From contig NZ_FXZB01000003.1 in assembly GCF_900169065.1 (NCBI RefSeq), forward strand, positions 1 through 64,000: a DNA stretch of 64,000 nt, given 5' to 3'. Below the pieces are notes generated by a model, which had not been told where the DNA came from, did no database searches, and saw only the letters and a list, made by a program, of their open reading frames with translations. Both the position numbers and the translations under genes were made by a program. Below are positions 33,406 to 42,473 of this stretch, piece by piece; position 1 is the first letter of the stretch, and every line of letters starts with the position of its first letter. Source of the stretch: Brevibacterium aurantiacum. GTDB taxonomy: Bacteria > Actinomycetota > Actinomycetes > Actinomycetales > Brevibacteriaceae.

Positions 33406-34098
33406 ATGACGAGCAGCAACGAGAAGACCAGCGCAGCCGAGCGTGCCTATCGGCTCATCCGCGCTCAGATCCTCAATGGGACTCACCAGCCGGGAACCAT
33501 GCTGGGCGAAGCTGGCCTGGCAGCCGATCTCGACGTCAGCCGCACTCCGGTGCGAGTGGCTCTTGCCAGGCTGCAGGATGAGGGGTGGATCATCATCTAC
33601 CCAAAGCGCGGAGCCATCGTCCAAGGAGTCGATGAGCGCACCGTCGCCGAGCTCGCCGATGCCCGGTTCGTGCTTGAGACCACCGCAGTCGACCGGGCCC
33701 CGGATGCACTGCGACAGAAGCTGGCCGATGCACTCGACACTTCGATTCATGCTCAGCGTGAGGCCTTTGACGCCGGTGACATCGCCGCCTTCATCGATCT
33801 GACCCTGCAGTTCCATCGCGGCTTCGTCGAAGCCGGTGACAACCAGGTGATGCTCGAACTGTACTCACAGCTCTCCGACCGACATCGCTTCATCCTCTTC
33901 GCCTCCGGCGATAGGCTCCTGGACCGGTGCGAGGAGATCATCGCCGAGCACGCCTCTCTGGTCGAACACCTGCGTACGGGAGACTCCACCGGGTTTGCAA
34001 ACACCCTGCGCGGACACTTAGCGGAGAACGCACCGCCCACGGCTACCTCGGCGAGGACATCGACGGCATTCGAATCGACGATGCTCGGGAACCACTGA
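33406..34098 (+). CDS. GntR-family regulator, FCD subfamily
   Basis: N-terminal GntR helix-turn-helix: AYRLIRAQILNGTHQPGTMLGEAGLAADLDVSRTPVRVALARLQDEGWIIIYPKRGAIV. The FCD effector domain follows: LADARFVLETTAVDR, IDLTLQFHRGFVEAGDNQVMLELYSQL and a final EIIAEHASLVEHLRTGD, with the His residues that bind metal or carboxylate ligands. The ribosome binding site AGGAGAGGAG is strong. FCD regulators answer to organic acids; the upstream MFS gene is the probable target. Confidence 0.92.
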   Translation: MTSSNEKTSAAERAYRLIRAQILNGTHQPGTMLGEAGLAADLDVSRTPVRVALARLQDEGWIIIYPKRGAIVQGVDERTVAELADARFVLETTAVDRAPDALRQKLADALDTSIHAQREAFDAGDIAAFIDLTLQFHRGFVEAGDNQVMLELYSQLSDRHRFILFASGDRLLDRCEEIIAEHASLVEHLRTGDSTGFANTLRGHLAENAPPTATSARTSTAFESTMLGNH

Positions 34099-34130
34099 CA
34101 GGGCTTGCCTCCCCGCAGTAGGCTGGGTCC

Positions 34131-35138
34131 ATGGAGCACAGATATCTTGGAAACAGTGGCCTGAAGATCTCGGAAATCACGTACGGAAACTGGCTCACGC
34201 ACGGCTCCCAGGTGGAGAACGACACCGCAACGAAGTGTGTGCATGCCGCCTTGGACAACGGCATCTCCACCTTCGACACCGCCGACGTGTACGCGAACAC
34301 CGTGGCCGAGCAGGTCCTCGGCGATGCACTCAAGGGTCAGCGTCGCGAATCCCTGGAGATCTTCACCAAGGTGTACTTCCCGACAGGGCCCAAGGGTCAC
34401 AACGACACTGGGCTGTCCCGCAAGCACATGATGGAGTCCATCAACGGCTCGCTGTCCCGCCTGGGCACCGACTACGTCGACCTCTACCAGGCGCATCGCT
34501 ACGACTACGAGACTCCGCTGGAAGAGACCATGCAGGCCTTCGCGGACATCGTGCGCGCAGGCAAGGCGCTCTACATCGGCGTGAGCGAGTGGAACGCCGA
34601 CCAGCTGCGTGCCGCACACCAGCTGGCCCGCGACCTGGGCATCCAGCTCGTGTCGAACCAGCCGCAGTACAACATGCTCTGGCGCGTCATCGAGCCCAAA
34701 GTGATTCCGACGTCGAAGGAACTCGGCATCTCCCAAGTCGTCTGGTCCCCGATCGCCCAGGGTGTGCTCACCGGCAAATACAAGGTCGGCCAGCCCGCTC
34801 CCGCAGGCTCGCGTGCGACCGATGAGAACGGCGGCAAGGAGACGATCACCGACCGCTATCTCAACGACGAAACTCTCAACGCCGTCGCCAAGCTCGAGCC
34901 GATCGCGGCCGACCTGGAGCTGACAATGGCCCAGCTCGCCATCGCCTGGGTGCTTGCCAACGACAATGTGGCGACCGCGCTCGTCGGTGCCTCGCGTCCC
35001 GAGCAGGTGAAGTCGAATGTTTCCGCAGCCGGCGTGAAACTCGACGCCGAGGTGCTCGCGCGCATCGATGATGCCCTCGGTGATCGGCCTGTCACGGATC
35101 CATCGAAGACGAAGTCGCCGCCGACCCGGATCGTGTGA
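34131..35138 (+). CDS. aldo/keto reductase (Kv-beta-like)
   Basis: NADPH-dependent aldehyde/ketone reductase with a TIM barrel. Catalytic tetrad visible: STFDTADVY (D49, Y54), EIFTKVYFP (K80) and DYVDLYQAHRYD (His). VVWSPIAQGVLTGKY and the C-terminal VATALVGASRPEQV cofactor segment match the voltage-gated K+ channel beta-subunit/YghZ branch. Length 335 is typical. It starts 32 bp after the GntR gene and may be co-transcribed. Confidence 0.9.
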   Translation: MEHRYLGNSGLKISEITYGNWLTHGSQVENDTATKCVHAALDNGISTFDTADVYANTVAEQVLGDALKGQRRESLEIFTKVYFPTGPKGHNDTGLSRKHMMESINGSLSRLGTDYVDLYQAHRYDYETPLEETMQAFADIVRAGKALYIGVSEWNADQLRAAHQLARDLGIQLVSNQPQYNMLWRVIEPKVIPTSKELGISQVVWSPIAQGVLTGKYKVGQPAPAGSRATDENGGKETITDRYLNDETLNAVAKLEPIAADLELTMAQLAIAWVLANDNVATALVGASRPEQVKSNVSAAGVKLDAEVLARIDDALGDRPVTDPSKTKSPPTRIV

Positions 35139-35156
35139 CTGTTTCTTTGAGTTGAG

Positions 35157-35627
35157 TCAGTTGGGCAGCGGGGCCGGCCGTGCTTCGTTGCCTGCTGGCT
35201 CAACTATGAGGAATGAGGCAGCAGCGGTGAGAATTCCAGCCGTCAAGGCCGGCCACCCGAGTGCCGCCACCAGATCCCCTACCGATGTATAGGTATACGT
35301 TGACGGGCCTCCTGTCAGGACGAGGACCACGACGAAGGCGGTCAGCGCCGAAAAGATGCCAAGAGCGAAGAATAAGGCGAGAGCCGACTTCCGACCGGGC
35401 AACGCATGAAGACAGAGACGAAGCGCCCCATAGGCCGGTACTCCGACAACCAGCCCCAGCCCGGCACCCGGCACGAGGAAGAACAGACTAAACGCCGCAC
35501 CCTCCAACACCTCGAAGAAGCTTGCGGGAGGCGAACTGAATACATACATCCCCAGTGCGGATACGGCACCGACACCTGTCGTCAACAACACGAATCGTCC
35601 GAACGAACCCCATTTGCCGAGAACCAT
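35157..35627 (-). CDS. four-span membrane protein, paralogue A
   Basis: 156 residues, four hydrophobic segments, no known domain. It begins MVLGKWGSFGRFVLLTTGVGAVSALGM and contains VPGAGLGLVVGVPAYGALRLCLHALPGRKSALALFF. The downstream neighbour in the same direction begins MIFGRWGTFARFVMLTTGIG and has the matching AGLGLVMGFPSYWVVRLFVRWMTSRAGTVLFFF. The two are tandem paralogues with similar leader sequences. ATG 35625-35627 is supported by GGGTGTGCAGG. Function unknown. Confidence 0.65.
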   Translation of the reverse strand: MVLGKWGSFGRFVLLTTGVGAVSALGMYVFSSPPASFFEVLEGAAFSLFFLVPGAGLGLVVGVPAYGALRLCLHALPGRKSALALFFALGIFSALTAFVVVLVLTGGPSTYTYTSVGDLVAALGWPALTAGILTAAASFLIVEPAGNEARPAPLPN

Positions 35628-35662
35628 CCTGCACACCCTTTCTGCACCTGTGATCTAGCTTG

Positions 35663-36196
35663 TCAATTTTCATCAGCACCAGCAGCCCCACATCCAGCAA
35701 CTCCACTTCCAGCGGGCCGCGGAGAATCCGCCTCTCGCAGCGAATCTGGCATGGGCCGGAGCACGAGCGGAGCGCAAACAGCGGCGAACACACCCGCCGA
35801 AAGTGCGATCCCGGGTAGGCCCATCAGATCTCCTGCACCACGGATGACGAAGAATGATGCGATTTCACCGACGTCGCCTCCAGCCACTATGACCACCACA
35901 ACGACTTCCACCATCACCGAGGCGACGGCAAGCAGGAAGAAGAAGAGCACAGTTCCTGCCCGCGAGGTCATCCAGCGCACGAATAGCCGCACCACCCAAT
36001 AGGAGGGGAATCCCATGACGAGGCCGAGCCCCGCGCCGATGGCAGCGATCAATGAAAAGGTTGTCACGTCGTCGCCACTCCGGTCCCACCCGCCGATTTC
36101 GAGGGTGAACAGAGACCACGTCAGACTGGTGGCCAAACCGATACCGGTCGTGAGCATAACGAACCGAGCGAACGTCCCCCATCTGCCGAAGATCAT
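35663..36196 (-). CDS. four-span membrane protein, paralogue B
   Basis: 177 residues, paralogous to the next gene on this strand, with four hydrophobic segments and a Gly/Ala-rich cytoplasmic tail (PAGSGVAGCGAAGADEN). ATG 36194-36196 follows AAAGGGG; the frame opens further upstream without sense. The pair looks like a recent-to-moderate tandem duplication. Neither carries a motif that suggests a job, and neither has a neighbour that does. Confidence 0.65.
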   Translation of the reverse strand: MIFGRWGTFARFVMLTTGIGLATSLTWSLFTLEIGGWDRSGDDVTTFSLIAAIGAGLGLVMGFPSYWVVRLFVRWMTSRAGTVLFFFLLAVASVMVEVVVVVIVAGGDVGEIASFFVIRGAGDLMGLPGIALSAGVFAAVCAPLVLRPMPDSLREADSPRPAGSGVAGCGAAGADEN

Positions 36197-36499
36197 CTGG
36201 CGCCCCTTTCTACGATTGCAACCTACCGTGTCAGCCATTGCTGAGGATTTCAGGAATCGCCCCGGAGGCGAGACTGATGATCTCAGGGGTCGGCTCGGCG
36301 GTGGATGAACCGTCGACTCAAGGACACCTCTGCGCCACTCCCCGCTTGCCACGTGCCGATACCCTGTTCACACAGCGCGAGTCCTTGAGAGTAGACTCGC
36401 ACGGCGCGGTAGGCACACAGACAGTGCAAGCGGACAGATTCGCTTTGCCTTCCGACCGCGCCGGTGCACACAGGCGGTTGAGGGAAAGCAGGAATCTCG

Positions 36500-37927
36500 G
36501 TGACAGACGAGGACAAGGGCCATTACACAACTGCCGATGGCACACCGATCAATCGGAATGTAGTCCTCGCGGTTCTCGTCTCCGGGGCCTTCGTCATCAT
36601 CCTCAACCAGACCCTGCTCAACACTGCACTGCCTGCGTTCATGCAGTCATTCGACATCACGGCCAGCGCCGCGCAGTGGGTGACGACGAGCTTCATGCTC
36701 GTCAATGGCATCATGATTCCGATCACGGCCTTCCTGATCCAGAACTTCACCACCCGAGGCCTCTTCCTCACCGCGATGCTGCTGTTCATCGTCGGCACTT
36801 TGGTCTGCGCGTTGGCACCGACCTATCCCGTCCTTCTTCTCGGACGCGTCATCCAGGCGTCGAGCGGTGGCATCATCATGCCGCTGATGCAGACCATCCT
36901 CTTCGCCATCTTCCCGGTGGAGAAGCGCGGCACGGCAATGGGCACCTTCGGTCTCGTCATCGCCTTCGCCCCGGCTATCGGGCCAAGCCTTTCGGGTTGG
37001 ATCGTCGACCACCTCCCCTGGGAGGTTCTCTTCTATATGATGCTGCCGATTGCGATCATCGACATCATCGTCGCCTACTTCATCCTCAAGAACGTCACCG
37101 AGCGCACGTATCCCAAGCTGGATGTCGCCTCGATCATCCTCTCAACGTTCGGCTTCGGCGGACTGCTCTTCGGCTTCGGAACTGCCGGAGACGCGGGATG
37201 GCTGAGCCTCGAAGTCATCATCCCCCTCGCCATCGGCGTGATCGCCTTGGCCATCTTCATTCCACGCCAGCTCAAGTTGGACCAGCCGATGCTCGAGTTC
37301 CGGGTGCTGCGCTACCGCATGTTCACTCTCAACACCGCCCTGGGCATGTGCGTGTTCATCGTCATGATCGGCGGCATGATGATCCTGCCGCTCTACATGC
37401 AGAACATGAACGACTTCACCGCCATGGAATCAGGCCTGGTCCTTCTGCCGGGTGCAGCGGTGATGGGGCTGATGTCGCCGGTCACCGGACACATCTTCGA
37501 CGCCATCGGTGCCAAGTGGCTGGCCGTCGCTGGGTTCACACTGCTCACCGTCACCACGTTCATGTTCGCCGACCTCTCGGCCGACACCTCGTTCACCTAC
37601 CTCGCCGTGGTCAACACGATTCGCATGTTCGGGGTGGCCATGGTGATGATGCCGGTGACGACGGCCGCACTCAATCAGCTGCCGCAGAGCCTCATCCCAC
37701 ACGGGACGGCACTGAACAACACCTTCCGCCAGATCGCGGCCTCGGTGGGTACCGCAGTCCTGGTCACCATCATGGTCTCCACGACGCGCGATCCCGAAGT
37801 CTACGGAGTCGAGGGGCTGGTTCACGGCGCCGACGTCGCGTTCTTCGTTGCCGCGGTCGTCGGCATCTTCGGCATCGTCGGTTCCTTCTTCATCAAGAAC
37901 TCGCACGGGCAGAATACGCCGGGCTGA
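36500..37927 (+). CDS. DHA2-family MFS drug exporter (EmrB/QacA type)
   Basis: Fourteen-span exporter: VSGAFVIILNQTLLNTALPAFMQSFDITASAAQWVTTSFMLVNGIMIPITAFLI is the usual EmrB/QacA start. LLLGRVIQASSGGIIMPLMQTILFAIFPVEKRGTAMGTFGLVIAFAPAIGPSLSGWIVD contains motif C (GxxxGPxxGG-like). GTG 36500 is preceded by AGGA. Likely proton-driven efflux of lipophilic cations or antibiotics. Its stop abuts the stop of the convergent gene with no space between. Confidence 0.92.
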   Translation: MTDEDKGHYTTADGTPINRNVVLAVLVSGAFVIILNQTLLNTALPAFMQSFDITASAAQWVTTSFMLVNGIMIPITAFLIQNFTTRGLFLTAMLLFIVGTLVCALAPTYPVLLLGRVIQASSGGIIMPLMQTILFAIFPVEKRGTAMGTFGLVIAFAPAIGPSLSGWIVDHLPWEVLFYMMLPIAIIDIIVAYFILKNVTERTYPKLDVASIILSTFGFGGLLFGFGTAGDAGWLSLEVIIPLAIGVIALAIFIPRQLKLDQPMLEFRVLRYRMFTLNTALGMCVFIVMIGGMMILPLYMQNMNDFTAMESGLVLLPGAAVMGLMSPVTGHIFDAIGAKWLAVAGFTLLTVTTFMFADLSADTSFTYLAVVNTIRMFGVAMVMMPVTTAALNQLPQSLIPHGTALNNTFRQIAASVGTAVLVTIMVSTTRDPEVYGVEGLVHGADVAFFVAAVVGIFGIVGSFFIKNSHGQNTPG

Positions 37928-38416
37928 TTACTTGTAGAAGCCTTCGCGAAGGTCGATGCCGTATTCGATCCAGGCCTTCAGCGCGGCCAGCATGCCGGTC
38001 CAGCCCATGCAGTTTCCGAAAGCGCCCTCGGCTCCCCCGACGGTTGTCTTCCACGACTGCTCGGTCACGGTCACAAGCGTCCGGGTCCCATCGTCGACGG
38101 GCGAGAACTCAAAGGTCGTCGTCGTGTTCTCGGCTGTGGCGTGCTCAGTTCCGGCCCACGCGACGACGATCTTCTCATCCTGAACCGAATCGATGACCTC
38201 GACCGGGAACCGGCCCGGGAAATCCGCGAAGTCCCACGTCACCTCGGCGCCGGGTGCCAGTCGTCCGTGCGCACCTCCCGTGGTGAAGTACTTCGAGAGC
38301 TGCTTGGGCTCGGCCACGGCTTCAAAGGTCTCATGTGGAGACTTCGAAATGTAGCCCATGACCGTGAAGGACAACTCGTCCAGTGGCGCATTCTTCGTGC
38401 TCTGTTCATCGCTCAT
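37928..38416 (-). CDS. SRPBCC/AHSA1-like protein
   Basis: 162 residues matching the activator-of-Hsp90-ATPase-1-like START fold: FTVMGYISKSPHETFEAVAEPKQLSKYFTTGGAHGRLAPGAEVTWDFADFPGRFPVEVIDSVQDEKIVVAW and a C-terminal CMGWTGMLAALKAWIEYGID helix. Members bind small hydrophobic ligands or act with ArsR-type regulators. None of the latter is adjacent. Convergent and abutting with the DHA2 gene. Confidence 0.87.
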   Translation of the reverse strand: MSDEQSTKNAPLDELSFTVMGYISKSPHETFEAVAEPKQLSKYFTTGGAHGRLAPGAEVTWDFADFPGRFPVEVIDSVQDEKIVVAWAGTEHATAENTTTTFEFSPVDDGTRTLVTVTEQSWKTTVGGAEGAFGNCMGWTGMLAALKAWIEYGIDLREGFYK

Positions 38417-38463
38417 GTGGCATTCCTACCACCTGCGGGGGACGAAAGGAACAGACCCTGCGC

Positions 38464-39696
38464 TCACCGTGAGCGTCGCAGAGCACGCAATATCAAGGAG
38501 AGGACACCAGTGAGCAGCAGCAATGCGGCACAGACGAGGAACGTCGCAGAGTCGCCGAGGTAGGTGAAGCCGAGCCCGCCGAGAACTCCGGCGATGGCCA
38601 AACCGATATCGAAATTCATGTTCCAAGCAACGCTGGCCTTCGCGGGTGTGCTGACATTGGAAAACGCCATCACCAAGCTCGCTGACTGCAGAGTGCCCAA
38701 TCCCAGTCCGATGATCATCATGGCCAGGAAGAGCATGCCGCCGGACACGATGACGGTGACGACCAGTCCGATGATCGCCAGGGCCAAACCCAGAAGATTG
38801 AGGGCGAATGGGGAGAAACGGTCAGCGATGGCCCCGGCCGCGAACCGTCCGACCACGGCCGACATCTGCATCGCACCGATGTACAGGGCGGCACCAGCGA
38901 CATCTTCGCCCGGCCCGAACCCGATGATGACGCCGAAGACGATCATGCCGATGAGAAACGGGGAGAGCATGATGACTAAATACAGGACCTCGCCGAGGCT
39001 GCGCCCGCCTCGGCGCTGTGTCTGGCGTGGAGGTGTTCCCTCCGTTCGCCCTCGGTCCTCCGTGCGGCCGTGGACTGTGGCCCCGGAGTCACCATCGGAC
39101 AGCTTCTCTGCTTTGGGTTCACGACCCGGCAGATACTTGATGACAGTCGGTACGGCGAGAAGAAGTGAGAGACACACAATCACCCGGAAGGTCCATACGG
39201 GAACCGCTCCGACCAGCCATAGTCCGAGTGGAGCTCCGATCGCCGCGGCCAAGGAGGTGATGCCGCCGAAGAATCCCAAGGCCTTGCCGATGCGGCCCGG
39301 CGTTGTCGTGGACGGCACGGCGGCATTGGCCAAGACGACGAAGAGCCCGAAGCCCACTCCCCCGCACAGCCCCGCCAACACCAGACCAAGCAGCGGCGCA
39401 GGCACCGTCAGCCCGAGGATCTGGCCCAACAGCTGCAGCCCGAGAGCGAAGAACAAAGCGCCTTTGAGTCCCATAGCCCGCCCCACCCACGGGGCGAAAG
39501 GCTGAGCTGCGATGACACCGATCATCGTCGTCGTCAGCACCGTACCACCGGTGACTGTGGAGAGCCCGTCGACGGCAGCGATCGAGACCATCGTCGAATA
39601 GCTGAAGAAGAAGGCCGAGAATCCGAACATGGCCGTCCACACCAGCCCCAACAGGGCCGGCGTGAACGTCGAAGCAGCAGACCGGTCAGAACTCAT
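38464..39696 (-). CDS. MFS transporter
   Basis: Twelve-span major facilitator with TPALLGLVWTAMFGFSAFFFSYSTMVSIAAVDGLSTVTGG, APWVGRAMGLKGALFFALGLQLLGQ and LCGGVGFGLFVVLANAAVPSTTTPGRIGKALGFFGGITSLAAAIGAPLG. A hydrophilic loop (about residues 190-225) holds TEDRGRTEGTPPRQTQRRGGR. ATG 39694-39696 is chosen; another in-frame ATG lies 18 bp upstream. Substrate unknown. Confidence 0.82.
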   Translation of the reverse strand: MSSDRSAASTFTPALLGLVWTAMFGFSAFFFSYSTMVSIAAVDGLSTVTGGTVLTTTMIGVIAAQPFAPWVGRAMGLKGALFFALGLQLLGQILGLTVPAPLLGLVLAGLCGGVGFGLFVVLANAAVPSTTTPGRIGKALGFFGGITSLAAAIGAPLGLWLVGAVPVWTFRVIVCLSLLLAVPTVIKYLPGREPKAEKLSDGDSGATVHGRTEDRGRTEGTPPRQTQRRGGRSLGEVLYLVIMLSPFLIGMIVFGVIIGFGPGEDVAGAALYIGAMQMSAVVGRFAAGAIADRFSPFALNLLGLALAIIGLVVTVIVSGGMLFLAMMIIGLGLGTLQSASLVMAFSNVSTPAKASVAWNMNFDIGLAIAGVLGGLGFTYLGDSATFLVCAALLLLTGVLSLILRALRRSR

Positions 39697-39761
39697 GCTG
39701 TGACCATACGGCACGCGGCACCGGGGGCCGAAGTCCGGTCCTCTCGGGCGTCGCAGTCTTG

Positions 39762-39797
39762 TCGGTGCCGTTGGTGCTGTTGGTGCTGTTGGTGCTG
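39762..39797. repeat. 9-bp tandem repeat x4 abutting the yihY-like stop
   Basis: Four consecutive 9-bp units beginning at 39762, 39771, 39780 and 39789 read TTGGTGCTG, except the first (TCGGTGCCG). The last unit ends at 39797, immediately next to the stop codon of the YihY-like gene (39798-39800). Loss of that stop would add CAGCACCAA-type codons in frame. Confidence 0.75.
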
Positions 39798-40748
39798 TCA
39801 GTCAGACGGCTGGGATCTTTCGATCTCAGCATCAAGCTCGACGCCGAAGATGAGGGCAAGGTTCACCATCCAGAGCCAGACGAATCCGACGATCACACCT
39901 CCGATGGCACCGTAGGTGGCGTTGTAGTTGTCGAAATTGTTGATATAGATGACGAAACCCACGGATACGAGGGCCAGCGCGATGAGCGCGATCAGTGCTC
40001 CCAGGCTCGACCAGCGGAACCGCGACTTCGTCACGTTCGGGGTCGCATAGTAGAGGATGGCGATCACGAGCATGACGAAGACGATCACCACCGGCCACCT
40101 GGCGATACTCCAGATCATCACCGCCACAGGCCCCAGATCGACGAGCTTGCCGATATATTCAGCTATGGGGCCCGAAACCACCAGCAGCAGTCCCAGTCCG
40201 ACCATCAGCAGCAGCAATCCCAGGGTGATGAGCAGAATCGTCGGCTTGAGCTTCCACAGTGGCCGGCTCTCCTGAACCGAGTAGGCCTTGTTCGCTGCTC
40301 GGCCGAAGGCACCGACGTATTTCGAGGAAGACCAGATCGCCACGATAAGGCTGACGACGAGGGTGAAACCTGCCGCCGGTGTCGACACCAGGTCGGTGAC
40401 GATCGGACGGATCGCCTCGGCGACCTCAGACGACAGATCCGAGACCAGGGCCAGGACTGCCTCGGTGGTGGACTTCGCCTCACCCAGCACACCAAGCACC
40501 GATACAAGAGCGAGGGCCGCGGGCGCGATCGACAGGAGTGCGTAGAACGCCAGTCCCGCTGCCAGGTCAAGGCCTTCGTCGTTGACCACGTGACGGATCG
40601 TGTTGGTGAGAATGTGCCGCTTGCCTCGCTCCGGCGTCCGCAGGCGGTGACTCAGTGCCCGATCGCGCCTGGCAGAGGCACCGGCTGGGGCCGACGACCC
40701 GTCTTCAGCTGCGAATGACTCGGCGCGAGTGGGGATATTCTCTGCCAT
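39798..40748 (-). CDS. YihY/BrkB family inner membrane protein
   Basis: Six-span protein: HILTNTIRHVVNDEGLDLAAGLAFYALLSIAPAALALVSVLG, SVQESRPLWKLKPTILLITLGLLLLMVGL, IVFVMLVIAILYYATPNVTKSRFRWSSLGALIALIALALVSVGFVIYINNFDNYNATYGAIGGVIVGFVWLWMVNLALIFGVELDAEIER. The YATPN and YNATYGAIGG blocks are family hallmarks. ATG 40746-40748 has CAGGAG seven bases before it. The family was once called ribonuclease BN by mistake; its role is not settled. Confidence 0.92.
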   Translation of the reverse strand: MAENIPTRAESFAAEDGSSAPAGASARRDRALSHRLRTPERGKRHILTNTIRHVVNDEGLDLAAGLAFYALLSIAPAALALVSVLGVLGEAKSTTEAVLALVSDLSSEVAEAIRPIVTDLVSTPAAGFTLVVSLIVAIWSSSKYVGAFGRAANKAYSVQESRPLWKLKPTILLITLGLLLLMVGLGLLLVVSGPIAEYIGKLVDLGPVAVMIWSIARWPVVIVFVMLVIAILYYATPNVTKSRFRWSSLGALIALIALALVSVGFVIYINNFDNYNATYGAIGGVIVGFVWLWMVNLALIFGVELDAEIERSQPSD

Positions 40749-41045
40749 GACAATCTCCTGGATTCTCGAATCACCCATTGGGGATCTGCTGCTGGGAAAC
40801 GGTGCTAGGAACTGCTGCTGGGGAACTCTGCTGGGGACAGTGCGATACGAAGACATCGTAACTGCTCGGAGTCACTGCCCGGCGCTGCCACAACACCACG
40901 CGAGACTCACATTCAATCCCGGCGAGAGGTGATCCGACGGTTGCACTCTGAGGCCATGGTCTCAACGATGGAAGCCATGCTCATCGCCGGGGTGCTGGGC
41001 GACGCTGCGGCCTCAAGTATTCATCTTCAAGTCAGGCCTCCTCTG

Positions 41046-41051
41046 TACAAT
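41046..41051 (+). promoter_or_regulatory. -10 box of a probable leaderless gene
   Basis: TACAAT at 41046-41051 lies six bases before ATG 41058, and no ribosome binding site is visible. A -35 match is weak. Confidence 0.4.
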
Positions 41052-41057
41052 CACGAC

Positions 41058-41603
41058 ATGACCTCCTCTCACGAAAACAATTCCAGCGGCGTCATCGACA
41101 CGGCATTCGTGTTGCGATTCGAGCCTCAGTACACGGTCACGGACACCGAAGCAGAGATCTTTGATTCCCTCGGGCCCAAGGTCGTCAAACGTGAGTCATA
41201 CAAACACAAGCAATTCCTCAAAGTTGCCGAGTGGAAGGCTATCGCGGCGCAGGCGACATTCGAAAACATCAACTCCGATGACATCGAGTATGTGACCGCT
41301 GTGGCCCTCGACGAGGACACACCCAATCACCTGCGACTGCCGTTCCTCAAAGTACTTCCCGGGGTCGGCGGGCCACTGGCCAGCACCCTGCTGACAGTGT
41401 TCAACCCGAAAAAGTACTCCATCATGGATTCTCGCGCCACCGGTGTCCTCCACGAGTACAACCTGCTCGACTCGGCCAACCCGAACCAGACGGACTACCA
41501 GTCCTATCGGAAACTCGTGAAATCACTGGCGAAGGGCGCCAATTGCGCACCACTCGATCTGTATCGGGCTCTCATCGCCTATTCACGCCAGCCAAATACC
41601 TGA
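41058..41603 (+). CDS. hypothetical protein with HhH-glycosylase-like motif
   Basis: 181 residues. The block LPFLKVLPGVGGPLASTLLTVFNPKKYSIMDSRATGVLH resembles the helix-hairpin-helix and following strand of HhH-GPD DNA glycosylase relatives (LPGVG-x-x-x-A, then a D-x-R). The catalytic Lys/Asp set is not certain. The N-terminal half (TVTDTEAEIFDSLGPKVVKRESYKHKQFLKVAEWKAI) is helical. The gene is moderately less GC-rich than its neighbours. ATG 41058 is chosen because of the -10 box just before it; the frame is open further upstream. DNA repair is only a guess. Confidence 0.6.
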   Translation: MTSSHENNSSGVIDTAFVLRFEPQYTVTDTEAEIFDSLGPKVVKRESYKHKQFLKVAEWKAIAAQATFENINSDDIEYVTAVALDEDTPNHLRLPFLKVLPGVGGPLASTLLTVFNPKKYSIMDSRATGVLHEYNLLDSANPNQTDYQSYRKLVKSLAKGANCAPLDLYRALIAYSRQPNT

Positions 41604-41748
41604 CATGAAAGAGGGAGCGGGTGGGCAATCTCAGGTGAGGCGGTTGGGCGTTGATGCCCGTCTATCCCAAGGCGCATCGCACCGTCGGCGTGCCTGCTTT
41701 TCAGCCCGTCTGACTTTCAACGTGCCCGTTTTTCCGCTCCCCATTTCT

Positions 41749-41988
41749 TCAGCGGTGTTGCCGATCAGCGGGCATGTTCCATTCGGCCAAGTGCCATAGT
41801 CGTGAGACAGCGCGGTAGATCAGATAGAGCACCAGAAGCGGCCAGACTGGGACGAAGAATCCCATGCGCGCAGCGTCTCTGCGATCACGCCATGATCGCC
41901 CGTAATCGGCTTTCGACAACAGCAAGATGATGATGAACATGGCGATCCCTGCATAGGCGATCAGGGAAATTGCAATGATCTGAATCAT
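41749..41988 (-). CDS. small two-span membrane protein
   Basis: 79 residues: an N-terminal hydrophobic helix (IIAISLIAYAGIAMFIIILLL), a basic loop (SKADYGRSWRDRRDAARMG) and a second hydrophobic stretch (FFVPVWPLLVLYLIYRAV). GGGAG lies ahead of the ATG. No domain recognised. The gap 41604-41748 shows nothing else. Confidence 0.6.
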   Translation of the reverse strand: MIQIIAISLIAYAGIAMFIIILLLSKADYGRSWRDRRDAARMGFFVPVWPLLVLYLIYRAVSRLWHLAEWNMPADRQHR

Positions 41989-42038
41989 GAGCGCTCCCAG
42001 CGGCCGCGCCGCAGGGCACTTCCGCTTGCCCTCACCAG

Positions 42039-42290
42039 TCAGTCTCTTCCATCAGTGCGCACAGTTCCATATCCATCCCCCAAGATGCTGTTCTGACGTT
42101 CCAGTTCTTCCGGTGCTTGAGGATGGCCTGGCTGCACACCGACACCCTCAGCGATGGTGGTCGTCTCCAACCCCGGTGAATCCCCACTGAAGTACCACTC
42201 CACACACGTGCGAATGCGTCTCAGGCGTGGGGCGACACATATCGTTGTGTCGTAGCTCAGAAGGTTCGTCAGATCACAATCGGTACTCAC
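42039..42290 (-). CDS. doubtful small ORF
   Basis: An 83-codon frame starting with GTG (42288-42290), rich in Thr, Gly and Glu, with no recognised motif or hydrophobic segment. AGG lies six bases before the start. It occupies an otherwise empty 480-bp stretch (41989-42473) beside a transposase relic, and may be non-coding. Confidence 0.25.
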   Translation of the reverse strand: MSTDCDLTNLLSYDTTICVAPRLRRIRTCVEWYFSGDSPGLETTTIAEGVGVQPGHPQAPEELERQNSILGDGYGTVRTDGRD

Positions 42291-42362
42291 TGTACCTGGA
42301 AGTTACGCGAATGTAACCCCCAGAGAATCTCCCGTCTCGGAGTTCGATCAAGGGTGGATTTA

Positions 42363-42380
42363 TAGCAGGCACCCCTGCTA
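42363..42380. repeat. 7-bp perfect hairpin near transposase relic
   Basis: TAGCAGG and CCTGCTA flank a 4-base loop (CACC), followed 10 bases later by TTTTT. It could be a terminator for rightward transcription, or part of the end of the decayed insertion sequence whose gene lies at 42474 onward. Confidence 0.4.
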
Positions 42381-42473
42381 AAGTTGAAATTTTTACAATC
42401 GCCTGTGGGGTGCCCGTCGAGCCACCCTGCGGGCTGTCGACCGTCAGTCCAACCCATTACGCCGAGGTCACAC

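Noticed and set aside
31905..33419. 504-codon minus-strand frame
   Set aside because: It is antisense to the MFS gene, with Asp/His/Arg-rich low-complexity content.
36238..38196. 652-codon frame on the + strand
   Set aside because: It is out of frame with the DHA2 transporter that occupies the same strand, and its His/Arg/Pro-rich composition is typical of a shadow in high-GC DNA.
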